64,000 nt of DNA from Mastigamoeba balamuthi (Eukaryota > Evosea > Mastigamoebida > Mastigamoebidae). The translations under genes and the position numbers were made by a program. Shown here piece by piece: positions 44,682 to 54,881 of this stretch. The stretch covers positions 152,741-216,740 of the forward strand of contig CACRSC010000061.1 in the NCBI GenBank assembly GCA_902651635.1. The letters run 5' to 3'. Under the pieces are notes generated by a model. That model had not been told where the DNA came from and searched no databases. It was given only the letters and a program-made list of their open reading frames with translations. The stretch's first letter is position 1, and each line of letters opens with the position of its first letter.

Positions 44682-47600
44682 TCACAGATTCAGGGCAAAG
44701 TCATCACGCATCTGATCCCTTGCCTGGTAGTCCAGATACGCACTGCCGAGGGCACGTTCAGTTAATAGGATACAATTGATAGCTGGGAAATTGGAAGCGG
44801 GTGGGAAGGCACGCACTTTGTGGAAGCTGAAATCGACTTTGGACCCGTCGGTATGGGTGACAAAGAAGCACCTCGTGCTACTGTGCTCCGGGTGCAATCC
44901 CGTCCCTATCTCGAGTACCGCGGGCAGCAGCTTCGTCTCCCACCGGGGATGCCCCTGCCGGATGAGGTCCACCAAAAACCGCTTGTCCTCCGCTGACACG
45001 GCGATGCCCAGACCCTTGTACTGCACAAGCACAGCGTGCCGGCATCGATAGGCAGCAGGCTAGTGAGAAGACGAGTGGGAAACGTGAGCACCACGTACCT
45101 TCAACAGCAGCGACGAGCAGTGCTTGGCGACTTCGTTGCGCGATCGGAACGACAGGCCCCCGATCGAGTACGTAAACGACGGCGACCTGGCAGCGGCAAC
45201 TGCCGCAGCTGCTGGACGCCCAGGAGACACTTCACCGAAGGTCTTCGGAGGTCTCTTGATCCTCTCGAAGCTCTTTGTCGATGTCTGCAGTAGCGTCGAG
45301 GCAGCAGCGCCCGCTGGGTGCGCCGATGCGCTGGTCTGCCCGATGGAAGCACCGCGCTTGAGAGGACTGCTGTTGCCACCGCTGCCTGAACCGGGGCTGG
45401 CGGGCGGCTGACACTGGGCTATGGGCGCCTCCTGCGCTGAGGCAGGCGGCGTGGGTCTCCTGATAGTGAGGAACCTCCGTGGCGTTTGCGACTGCGCTGT
45501 CGGCAGCGGCGACACCGATGGCTCCGGGGTCTCCGAGTTGTTGCCCCGTACCTGGTGCAGCAACGCAGGCTCCTCTGGCGCCTCCGGCGGGGGCTCTCCG
45601 AGAGAACTGTCGGAACTCCGGGGCGTCTCGGGCAGTGTGGCTCTGCTTTGCTCTGAGTTCAGCTCCTGCGTCCGGCCAGGGCTTGGCGACGGGGTACTGC
45701 CAGCGGGACTCTGTGGTGGCGACCTGCCCGGGACCCCACGCACGCAGCAGCCGGGGGCGGCGGCTCCGCAGATGCTCTCCTCGACAGTGGGGATGATGAC
45801 GCTGGCGTCGGCCTGTTGCCTTACCCTGTTGGCGGGGCCGCAGCCGTGGATTTCCCTCTCCGACAGTGGCTGCTCGTTCTCTAGAGAGAGACCGCTCTGC
45901 TCGTCGGAGACCGCTGGGGACGGCGATGGTCGCCGGATACTGAGTGCCCTCCGGGGGGTCAGCTGTTCTGCCCCGGGTGGTGGCGATTCCTGCTGGTCGG
46001 AGCTAGGCTGCTTCGGCGTGGAGCTGCAGTCACGAGGCGCCATCTGCGGCTGCTCTTGTGCGGCGGGTTCGCTTTCCGCTGCGACGCCGATGGGGAGGTT
46101 GCGCCTGGCCAGCTGGCAGAAGACCTTGCCGAGCAGGCATCTCGGCAGGCATTTGGGGACCTGCGAGACGACGTGGCCCTTGTTGTAGAGCTCGCGGACG
46201 TAATAGCAGCTGCTCTCCTCTGCCCTCGGCGAGGTGTCGGCCCACATGGCGTCCATGTTGAACTTCTCGTCCACGTGGCGCGGGCCCCGCATCGCCGTGT
46301 GTCCGCTCTGCAGGATCTCCTCCTCGTACTGTGTCCTGACGATCTTCTCCGCGTCCTCCTCGAGCAGCAGCGGCACGTCCGCGGTGTCCACGTCCCTCGC
46401 CCTCAGCACAAAGGCCTCGACCCTCACGTGCTCGCTAAGTTTGGGTAGCATCGCCCGGACGGCCCTGGATACGCGCTGTGCCGCGTCCTCGAGGTTCTCC
46501 CGGCGGTCTACCTCGAGCAGCAGCTCGTCGCACGAGAACCTGAACGCCTTCTCTATATGCGAGCTCTCCTCGTCGTGTGCGTAAAACGCGGCCACTGCGC
46601 GGGCGAGCAGACAGAGCAGGTGGCTCTGTAGCGCGGCATTCTTCTGGTGGCACAGCATGCCGAGCACGCGCGTCCGCAGCGCTTTGAACAACTCGATGCC
46701 CGGCATAGGCGTGAAGGGGTGCGAGTGCTCGGCCACCCGTGCGGCCTCGCGGATGAACTCGGACCACACGGGCGCGCAGAGCACGAGCTGCTTATCGACG
46801 AGCATCAGCGTCGCGAAGTCCGCGGCCCTGAGGTCGACCGAAACGAAGCACTTGTCCACGTTGGCGCTACAGTAGAGGCCCCGCTTGTCGACGACACACC
46901 TCGGGGGCAGGTTGACGCCCTCGCCCAGCACGCAGCCCCAACGCGTGCCCAGCTCGACCGCGGACACCGGGAGGTCCAGCAGCGAGTCAGCGCCCGTCGC
47001 GATCGTCAGGCTGTCGGCAAGGGCAGTGACGGGCTCGTCCTTGAACTTCTGGTACGCGGCCCAGCAGCTCGTGTGGAAGCAGCTGCACAGCGCGCCTGTG
47101 GCCTCGCGGAGGGCGTCGATCATCATAGAGGGCAGCTTCAGGACGACCTCGGGCCTACGGTCTCTGTAGACGGCCGCCAGAGCCGACCGCACGGTGTCAA
47201 GCGTGCCGGGGACGCAGAGGTCGCGCAGGGCGAGGAAGGCCCAGATCACGGGCAGCTGGTCCCACTTGCGCGGCACCTTGACGTTGAGCTCGCGCAGCAA
47301 GATCGAGAGGACGCGCTCGGTGCTCTCGTTTGCGCGCAGGGCGTCGGCGATGTCGTCGGCGCTCGTGGGGTCCAGTGGTGCGGCGCCCATGTCTGAGGCC
47401 CTGAGCAGAGAGCTCACGCGCGCCCATTCCTCGGCCGAGAGCCCGCGCTCAGGCTCGACGGTCATGGCCTCGGCGACGAGCAGCTTGGTGTCGGCGAACG
47501 ACAGCGGCCCGTCGCTGAGGGCGTCGCTCGGGCCCCTGGGACACTTGGTTGTCGACGTCCGCCGTGATTGCTTGAAGACAAGAGGCGTGATAACGATGCG

Positions 47601-50600
47601 CGACGACAGCTCGTTGAGGCAGTGACGGCACGTGCGCGAGTCGCAGGGCACGCCGCACAAGAGAAGGCAGTGGTGGCCGCAACGCAGCTTCCGCCCACAG
47701 CGCAAGGTACACGTCGCACTGCCCACGTCGCAGCAGCGCACAGACTGCAAGTGCCCGCAGGGGAACGTGTGCACGACACTCTCTGTGCAGACTTCGCGCT
47801 TCTCGAAGCAGCGGTACATGACCTCGTGGCCGCAGGGGAACGTCTTGGTCATTACCTTGCTGCAGTCCCTGTGGGCATAGATGGGCCCGTGGCAGTCGGC
47901 CTCGCAGAGGTGCCCGCACTCGAGCACCGAACCGCACTTGGCCCCGCACCCGCGGACCGCCCCGGCGGCGCTGCCCGAGCAGACGTCCATGCGGATGACG
48001 CGCCCCTCGTGCCGCGGGCAGCACAGCGGCAGCTCCGCCGAGACGCAGCCGTCCGCTGCCAGCAGGTCGCGCAGGCTCTTCCAGTGCGGCGCAGAGCTGA
48101 GGTGCGCCGCGTTGCCGACGATGACCAATGCGACCTTGTGGCGCGACGTGGCGACGATCTGGCGGTTAACCTCCTTGAGGAACCCCAGCGACTTGCCGCC
48201 GCTGCGCACCGTCGACAGCACGACGAGGTGGTTCTCGTCGCCCTGGTACTCATCGATGGTGCAGAAGCGCACCTCGCTGAGGCCCAGGTGCAAGTCGGCC
48301 CGCGAGCGGAACCTGTCGCGGAGCAGCAGCATCTGCCCGGCGTAGGGCACCAGCACGGTGATCCGCTGCGGAGGGTAGCCCTGGCGGAGCATGAACTTGA
48401 CCAGCGCGCAGGTTCTGTCGGCCTCGAACGCGTTGGCGACGCTGCGGCCCGAGATCTCGTGCGACTCGGGGCTCGTGTGGTCCCACCAGAACAGCGGATG
48501 CTGCAGCCACTGCGGCGCCTCGAGCGTGCCGACGATGTCGAGGTTGCTATCGAGCGTCGGGTAGTGCATCAGGACCGGCGCCAACACCGTGGGCATCATG
48601 CGGTTCTGCGTGCGCAGCTGCACCGACGGCAGGCCGTTGTTGAGCAGCCGCTCGAACGCGCTGACGTCGAGGTGCTTGCGGACTTTGAGCTCGTGGCAGG
48701 CCACAGACGCACGCAGCTGCTTATGGTCGCCGATCATCACGATGCGCTCCAGCGACGGGAACAGCGACGCCACGAGCGCTGCCTCGGGAATCTCTGCCGC
48801 TTCCTCAACGACGAGGTACCGCGGCTGGGCCGCTGCGATGGTGCTCTGCTGTATCGCGCAGCCCGTCACGGTGCCCCCGATCACCCGCTGCTGCGCGAGT
48901 ATCAGCCCGTCCCGCTCGTCCGTCGCGGCCTGCGCTGGCGCCTGTGCCTCCTTGTAGCGCTTCAGTGCCACGAGGTACTCCCTGACGAGCGTGCCGTGCT
49001 GCGCGTGCAGCACTCTGCGGACAAGCTCGCACTTGGCCTTGAGATTCCGTGGCGGCACAGCGGGCGCATCGAGATCCTCCTCGGGAGGCTCGTGCAGCGC
49101 GGCGAACGTCGCCAACGAGTCGGCGGGCACCTCGATGTCGCCCCTGAGCCACCTGCCGCCTGCGGCGAAAACCCCGGCGTCGGCCATGAGCTCCTCCTCC
49201 TTCTCCTCGCGCTCCCTGTTCTCCTCCTCAAACTCCCCCTGCGAGGCATCTGTGGAGGGCGCGGCCTGCTGGCTCTGCTGGTTCTGCTGGTTCTGCTGCT
49301 TCTGCTCTGCCCTGTGCTCCTCCTGCTGCCGAGCGTGCCTGGCGAACGTCTCGGAGCGGATCTGGGCATAGGGCTCCTTGGCCCAGTGGAAGAACCTATC
49401 CTCGGTGCCGAAGAGGGCCTCCATGTCGATCCCCAGCCGCTCCCACGTGTCCCACGAGGGAGCGACGGGCGCCGACAGGGAGTGAACGCACTGGTGCACC
49501 TCGGTGGCGTTCTTCTTGACGTCGCCGAGCGTCTCCCAGAGCTCGTGGGCCAGGCGACTCGAGACGAGCCTCTTGGCCTTGGTGCGTTGAACGGCGGCCT
49601 GCTTGGTGTACTTGGCGAGCTTGGGGGACATCTTCTTGTTGCCACCCAGGCGCACGACGCGCTCGCCCAGCTCGGGGCCCAGCAGGTCGATGGCGTCCAG
49701 CAGGATCTCGTCGAGGCTGTGGTTCTTGTACGACATGATCAGCACGGGGCCCTTGCACTCGCGCACCAGCGCGTAGACGATGCGCGCCGCGAGGTACGAC
49801 TTGCCCGTGCCCGGGGGGCCCTGAACCAGCGCCAGCGGGCTCGCCGCAAAGTGCTCGTAGGCCTCGCGCTGCGCGGGGTCCAGCGTCCCGAACACCTTGG
49901 GCTCGCGCGCCGCGAGGTCCCTCAGCTTCGTGCTGACCGCCTCGGCCCCGGCGGGCGGCTGCGCGCGGCTGCAGCGGACGAACGATTCCTCGAACGGCAG
50001 CGCGGCGGCGAGGCGCAGCGCCGAGATGGCGCGCAGGACGGGCCCGTAGGCAAGGAAGAAGACTGGGTTCTCGGCGATGCGCAGCGAGGGGCGCCCGCTG
50101 GCCAGGGCCTGCACGGCGCGGGCCTCGCCGTCGGCGCCCGCGTTGCAGTGCGCTTCGAAGCGCAGCAGCAGGTCGACAGAGGGCAGCGCGTGCGCAGGGG
50201 TCCCGGCCCGCGCGTGCCTGCGGAACTCCTGGCGCGCGCGGCTGTCGGGCCCGNGACTGGGGCGGCGACGTCAGCACAGCTCTCAGGAACTCCGCCACGT
50301 CGGCCGCTGCGCTCGGCGGCAGCCTGCGTCCCGCGCGCGCCGCGAGGGCCAGGACTGCGGGGCATGCGGTCGCATTGGCCATCTCCTCGGGGTCCAGTCG
50401 CGCCAGCGCCGAGAGCAGCGCGCAGAGCTCGGAGCCCGGGCGCAGGCGCGACTCGGTGAGGGCGTAGGCGACGACGACGGGCGGCGGGCGGGCGCGGGCG
50501 CGCGTGCGGCCCGTGAGGGCCGAGGCCTCGAGGGAGACCTCGAGGACGTCGCCCGGGGCCAGCGGGAGGGCCGTGCGGACGCTGCCGGCGAGCACGTGGG

Positions 50601-50727
50601 CGTTGCCTGCTGCGCTGCTGCCGCCGCTGCCGACGGGCAGGCGCAGGAACCCGTTGGTGCTGTCGACGTGCACGAGGGCGCAGGCCACGCGGCCCGGCAG
50701 CTGCGACCAGCTCTCCTCTGCCGGCAT
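44682..50727 (-). CDS. ZNFX1-like SF1 RNA helicase with NFX1 zinc fingers and C-terminal DeCL/DUF3223-like domain
   Basis: ATG 50727 to stop 44682, with one clear intron (45098-45021, 78 bp, GTACGT to GTGCAG), giving about 1,990 residues. An ambiguous base at about 50254 shifts the frame; ignoring it rejoins the frames as ...TSPPQ-S-GPDSRARQ. The UPF1-type helicase has Walker A GPPGTGKSY (about 49800), the ZNFX1-typical Walker B VEEAAEIPEAA (about 48805), GDHKQLRASVA and, near 48250-48150, DEYQGDENHLVVLSTVR with ATSRHKVALVIVG. NFX1-type Cys/His clusters follow (CGHLCEADC, CGHEVMYRC, LRCGHHCLLLC; about 48020-47630). The long, partly disordered C-terminal part contains two RRALSIRRPSP-like repeats. 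The end, spanning the intron, reads FRSRNEVAKHC ... FLVDLIRQGHP ... TRCFFVTHTDGSKVDFSFHK, which fits the DeCL/DUF3223 domain known from plant Pol V subunit NRPE1. ZNFX1 proteins act in small-RNA inheritance and antiviral RNA sensing. Confidence 0.85.
45021..45098 (-). other. Only intron of the helicase gene, inside the DeCL-like domain
   Basis: 78 bp, GTACGTGG to GCTTGTGCAG, phase 0 between AAG and TAC. Joining the exons makes the DeCL-like domain continuous; without splicing the protein ends at a stop 33 bases into the intron region. This supports both the intron and the domain call. Confidence 0.75.
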
Positions 50728-51690
50728 TGTGGGGGATGCTGCCAGCGAAGAAGGGGGATTGAAAGCGCAGGGGAGCTACCTTACAACTTTTAAAGCCTCC
50801 GCTGAACAATTTTAGAGAAAAGGCAGAGAAAACGGTGATAAATTAATTCACTGCCGAAATGACACAGCCTGAGAAAGAGGGCAGGGAGGGACATGGTGCC
50901 ATTACGGAGGGGGCTCATGACGGCAACGTGAAGGTCGAAACATGCAAATGAAAGGCGGACAGGTGAGACTCAGCGTGGAACTGGGCTGCCCAACGGGCCC
51001 CAAGACGGCCAGCGATGTAACACTGGGCTTGTGCGGTCAGTGTACTCGGTGAGCGCACGGTCCTCAAAGAGTATCTACAGGGCCGCAGCCCACATTGGCA
51101 TCGCCACCGCGACCAGAAGCAGTATGTCTATATGGATCTGGATGCGTGGATTTGGTCTACGTTTTAGAGTATCATAACGGAAAATGCGAGCTGTGATGCA
51201 TAGCTTCAGATGTTTGATGCCAAAGTGCTGCCTTGTGCGCTCATCACCTAGTATACATTGAATATGGCCCGGATCATGTGACCTCTGTCCTCTCTGTGAG
51301 CGATACCTCAGTTCTCTCGGACTCTATCATCTCGTTCGAAAATCACACAAAAACGACGTTGGTGTGGGTGCAGTTGGAAAATCTGACCCAACCTTACAAA
51401 CACGTCCACGTCTCAACAGGCACTAGAGGTAGTCAGGAGCTGTGCTCTCATCAACCACATCTACGTTCGCATAATGTACTCTCTGAGTTGGGGGTCATTG
51501 GGCACCGTAGTGAATTAGCGATGCAGATGCTGACGAGGACTTATAGTCCCGGGTTCACCGAATTCACCGAAGTGCAAGCACAGCACGGGAAGCTGCTGAG
51601 CTGTAGGCTAGTACGTGATCATGCTGGAAGACCTCAGCACTGCCGGGCCTGCGCTTCTAAGTGATGCTGCTCTGTGTATTTCATGCTGGA
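50728..51690. other. Helicase upstream region and unassigned sequence
   Basis: The first 100 bp hold an AT patch (about 50838-50852) that may belong to the helicase promoter. A 143-codon open frame at 51233-51664 (plus) resembles nothing I know; I do not call it a gene. Composition is near 50% GC, unlike the surrounding genes. Confidence 0.3.
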
Positions 51691-51692
51691 TA

Positions 51693-52009
51693 GGTGAAGT
51701 CCCCTAAAGGCGGTAGGGCCCTATTCACGGTAAATATCTGCGGAGTTGATAATTATCTTCCGGACTGTACTTTAAGTTCAATTTTTCCGGAAACTTGACC
51801 TTACTTTGCCAAATTTTGTGGTTATGTGGGCAACATGAGCACTCCTTTCCAGCAAGCCCAGGGTAGAGCCCGTGTGTGGAGTGAACGCCGTGCGCGTATG
51901 TCATCTGCGCCACCAGGAAATTGAAGTATCTAGCCTTGCTGTACCTTCTGTACAGTTCAAAGATATTTACCGTGAATAAGGCCCTTACCGCCTTTAGGGG
52001 ACTTCACCC
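51693..52009. mobile_element. 317-bp MITE with 47-bp terminal inverted repeats
   Basis: The left end (51693-51739) begins GGTGAAGTCCCCTAAAGG and the right end (51961-52009) is its inverted copy, with only two or three differences over 47 bases. TA lies immediately outside both ends (51691-51692 and 52010-52011), consistent with a TA target duplication as made by Tc1/mariner-type transposases. The interior has no transposase, so it would need one supplied in trans. Confidence 0.8.
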
Positions 52010-52011
52010 TA

Positions 52012-53105
52012 CCCCACGCCCTGAGCTCTGTGTTCGGCAGTCTGAATTCTGCATTCTGTGTTAATAACACCGCACTATCATCCAGAATGCACTACTGCAC
52101 ATGTACTACGTATGGAGTGTGCTTCACTGCCTTTGAGCAGACGGTGTACAGGGCTATACCCTGGGGCAGTTATTTTTGGAACAATGCAGAATAATCATTT
52201 CAATCACTACTGGGGAGGGCTGTGCGGGCATTGTCGCCTATCAGGACGGGGTTCAACACGGCACTGTGAAGGTAGGGACGGATAACATCCCGAAGTCCAG
52301 GTGAGAGACTGCATGGATCAATGTTAGCCAACATAACCCAACATTTCTCCACTTGCTTTTCGAGCGTCCCCAGACGGATAAGCTCCTTGGTAGTGTTAAA
52401 AGAGCGAAGGAGGACCAGCTATTGAACGGATCATTACCACATCTGCAGCGACCCTTAAGGGTCCTCCACTTCATATGGTTATCACGTGCATGCCCAGCTT
52501 CCCCTGTCCATGTGTGACGAGATTAAGTGATGGAAGCTCGAGTGGCAGCTTTGCTGCAGCAAGGGTTCGCTGCAGTGCCTCTATTATCCCGGGTGGTCAG
52601 GTCGCCTCTTCCTACATAAAGTGCTGAGAATATGTTTGAGCAGACACGAAAGTGTACCTCGTGTGGCTCGTGTGGAACCTCTTGTTGGGGTAGTGGCAGT
52701 TCCATTGCCACGTCCTCCTGTGGGACTCCCATATTGTCTTCGAAGACGGATGCAGTGCCCTTAGCAGGCACAATTCCTTCGCACTGCATCACCGTGTTAG
52801 TGGGGGCTGGAACGACTTACAATTCTCACATAAGTCGAGGAAATACATTATTACTCATCTAAAGTAATTTATTCACACATCCAAAAGACAGTTGTTTTCA
52901 TCTTTCACCATTTTCCATTTTCAAAATCATTTTCAGTCGGTTTCAGACATTTTCTATGCAACTATGAAATGGTACTTTGGCTACCCATATCAGTGAAAAC
53001 ACCCTAAAACATGCCTGAAAACGCACACTCAGAATTGCCCTCCCCTCCCACTTACACTTACATTGTCTTCTGAGAGAAAGGGGAGGTATTTCAGAATGAT
53101 ATTTA
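52012..53105. other. Unassigned intergenic sequence
   Basis: About 1.1 kb with no gene I can support. Composition shifts from about 50% GC to AT-rich after about 52810. Short frames at 52058-52285, 52253-52474 and 52523-52792 are on different strands and match nothing I recognise; they may be transposon remnants. Confidence 0.3.
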
Positions 53106-53121
53106 ATCACAGTATCTTAGA
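53106..53121 (+). repeat. Left 16-bp direct repeat flanking the foldback element
   Basis: ATCACAGTATCTTAGA, identical and in the same orientation at 54670-54685. It has the expected position for a target-site duplication around the foldback element, though 16 bp is long for a typical DNA transposon. Confidence 0.7.
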
Positions 53122-54669
53122 ATAGAATTGAATAGAGTGCCCGGGAAAATCTGCACCACTGGAAAAACCCGCACCACCCAAAAAATCCGCGTGAAATCAG
53201 TGCACAGGCTCCTGCTGGGCATGTATTGCTCCAGCCGAGCCAGGAATAGTACATCTCTGTTGAGCACTCTATGCCCGGTTTCTTTCACATCTGTGATTGC
53301 CTGCACACTGTGAGAATGACTGGCTGAGAGGTCATTTCCCTCAAAGGTGGCCATCTAAATCAGTCCAAAATATGAAGAGCCAAACACTCCAGGAAGAAGA
53401 CGGACATCACCACAAGTAGGTCATCATTGAATGGAACAAAATTGCCATTTAATACTGCAATTGATCTCATAGCGATACTGAGAAATATGAGCTGTCTTGA
53501 AAAGGGATTATTAGATGCAATAATTCGGTAGTGAAAAATGCAATTTCACAGAAACAATCAGAGAAAAAGAACAACTAATACTATTTTCGTTAATGATAAA
53601 GAGAGAAGACATTACTGCTAATTTCATATTCCCTAATATTGTACAGAATAAACAATCAGGCAATTCACTCTTTCTGATGAAATTGTGAAGATCAATTCCA
53701 GTTAATCATCAATATAATAGAGGAATCTGTAAATATACTCAGATAATGTTAAATGTACGATAATTGGTTTCTTTCATTATGGCATTTGCTTCAGATAATA
53801 CTAATACCCTTAAATCCAAACTGTCTTTCTTACTTGTATTTGTGAATAAAAAAGAGAGTTCTTGGAAAAGAAATTCGAATAATGATAACAGAAGTAAGAA
53901 AAGTAATGTTATATTATAGTAAGAACATCTAAACAATTTGAAAAGTATTTTTCAATTTTCTTCATTATTTGTTTTGAATATAATCAGCATAGAAGAAAAT
54001 AATAAATGATAAGAAATGACAAAGCACTCTGAGATTAAATTATAGTATGCTCTTTTATATTCATATTCAGTATCTTTCTCTTTTTGCTGTTGTCTATTAA
54101 GAGGAATGGGTTTTCTGTAGTTGTATTTTTCTATTTGTACTAGACAGTAAATAATCACAGCATTACTTCAGTGAATTTCTTGAAATGATATTTGTTTTTT
54201 CTTATTCATATCATTTCTTTAACAATTTAAAGAATTCATTCTGAAAGCAAGAAATATGAAATGGTGATCACATAAATTAGGTTTTGAATTATCTGTATAT
54301 TTAAGACAGCTCATATTTCTCAGTATCGCTATGAGATCAATTGCAGTATTAAATGGCAATTTTGTTCCATTCAATGATGACCTACTTGTGGTGATGGCCG
54401 TCTTCTTCCTGGAGTGTTTGGCTCTTCATATTTTGGACTGATTTAGATGGCCACCTTTGAGGGAAATGACCTCTCAGCCAGTCATTCTCACAGTGTGCAG
54501 GCAATCACAGATGTGAAAGAAACCGGGCATAGAGTGCTCAACAGAGATGTACTATTCCTGGCTCGGCTGGAGCAATACATGCCCAGCAGGAGCCTGTGCA
54601 CTGATTTCACGCGGATTTTTTGGGTGGTGCAGATTTTCCCGGGCACTCCAGTCTTTGCTCGCCCTTCCG
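53122..54669. mobile_element. 1.5-kb foldback element with near-identical long inverted arms
   Basis: The left arm (about 53136-53498) and right arm (about 54303-54648) are inverted copies over about 345 bp and almost identical. I noted two substitutions and one extra 18-bp unit in the left arm (a local duplication of the TGGTGC...TTTTCC stretch). The interior (about 53500-54300) is extremely AT-rich and not symmetrical. Each arm carries the same short open frame reading inwards (start MATFEGNDLSASHSHSVQAI; 53354 minus and 54447 plus) with no recognised domain. No transposase is present. The element ends about 150-200 bp before the NO VEIN-like gene. Confidence 0.65.
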
Positions 54670-54685
54670 ATCACAGTATCTTAGA
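54670..54685 (+). repeat. Right 16-bp direct repeat flanking the foldback element
   Basis: Second copy of ATCACAGTATCTTAGA in the same orientation as 53106-53121. Confidence 0.7.
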
Positions 54686-54881
54686 TTTGGAATCAGTGAA
54701 ACTCGGGTTGTAAAGGAAAGGAATACTCAAAATGACTGTGTTTTTCTCTGAGTGATTCAGTCGTACACAGAGGATCCAGGCAGCCTACAGGAGACCCAAC
54801 GGCCCCTGTTCTCTTGACTTGGCAAGAGATCCATTGGGGTGTACACGAATATCTGGTTGTCAGTTCAGTGTTTTCTGCACG

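Noticed and set aside
47568-50459. Plus-strand open frame of about 960 codons
   Set aside because: Antisense to the helicase gene; its translation is Arg/Gln/His/Leu-rich with no domain, and the opposite strand carries a clear helicase.
51233-51664. 143-codon plus-strand frame near the MITE
   Set aside because: No recognisable domain, no promoter or splice context; insufficient to call a gene.
53739-54158. Two short minus-strand frames inside the foldback interior
   Set aside because: Low-complexity, Leu/Phe/Ile/Asn-rich translations expected from AT-rich DNA; no motif.
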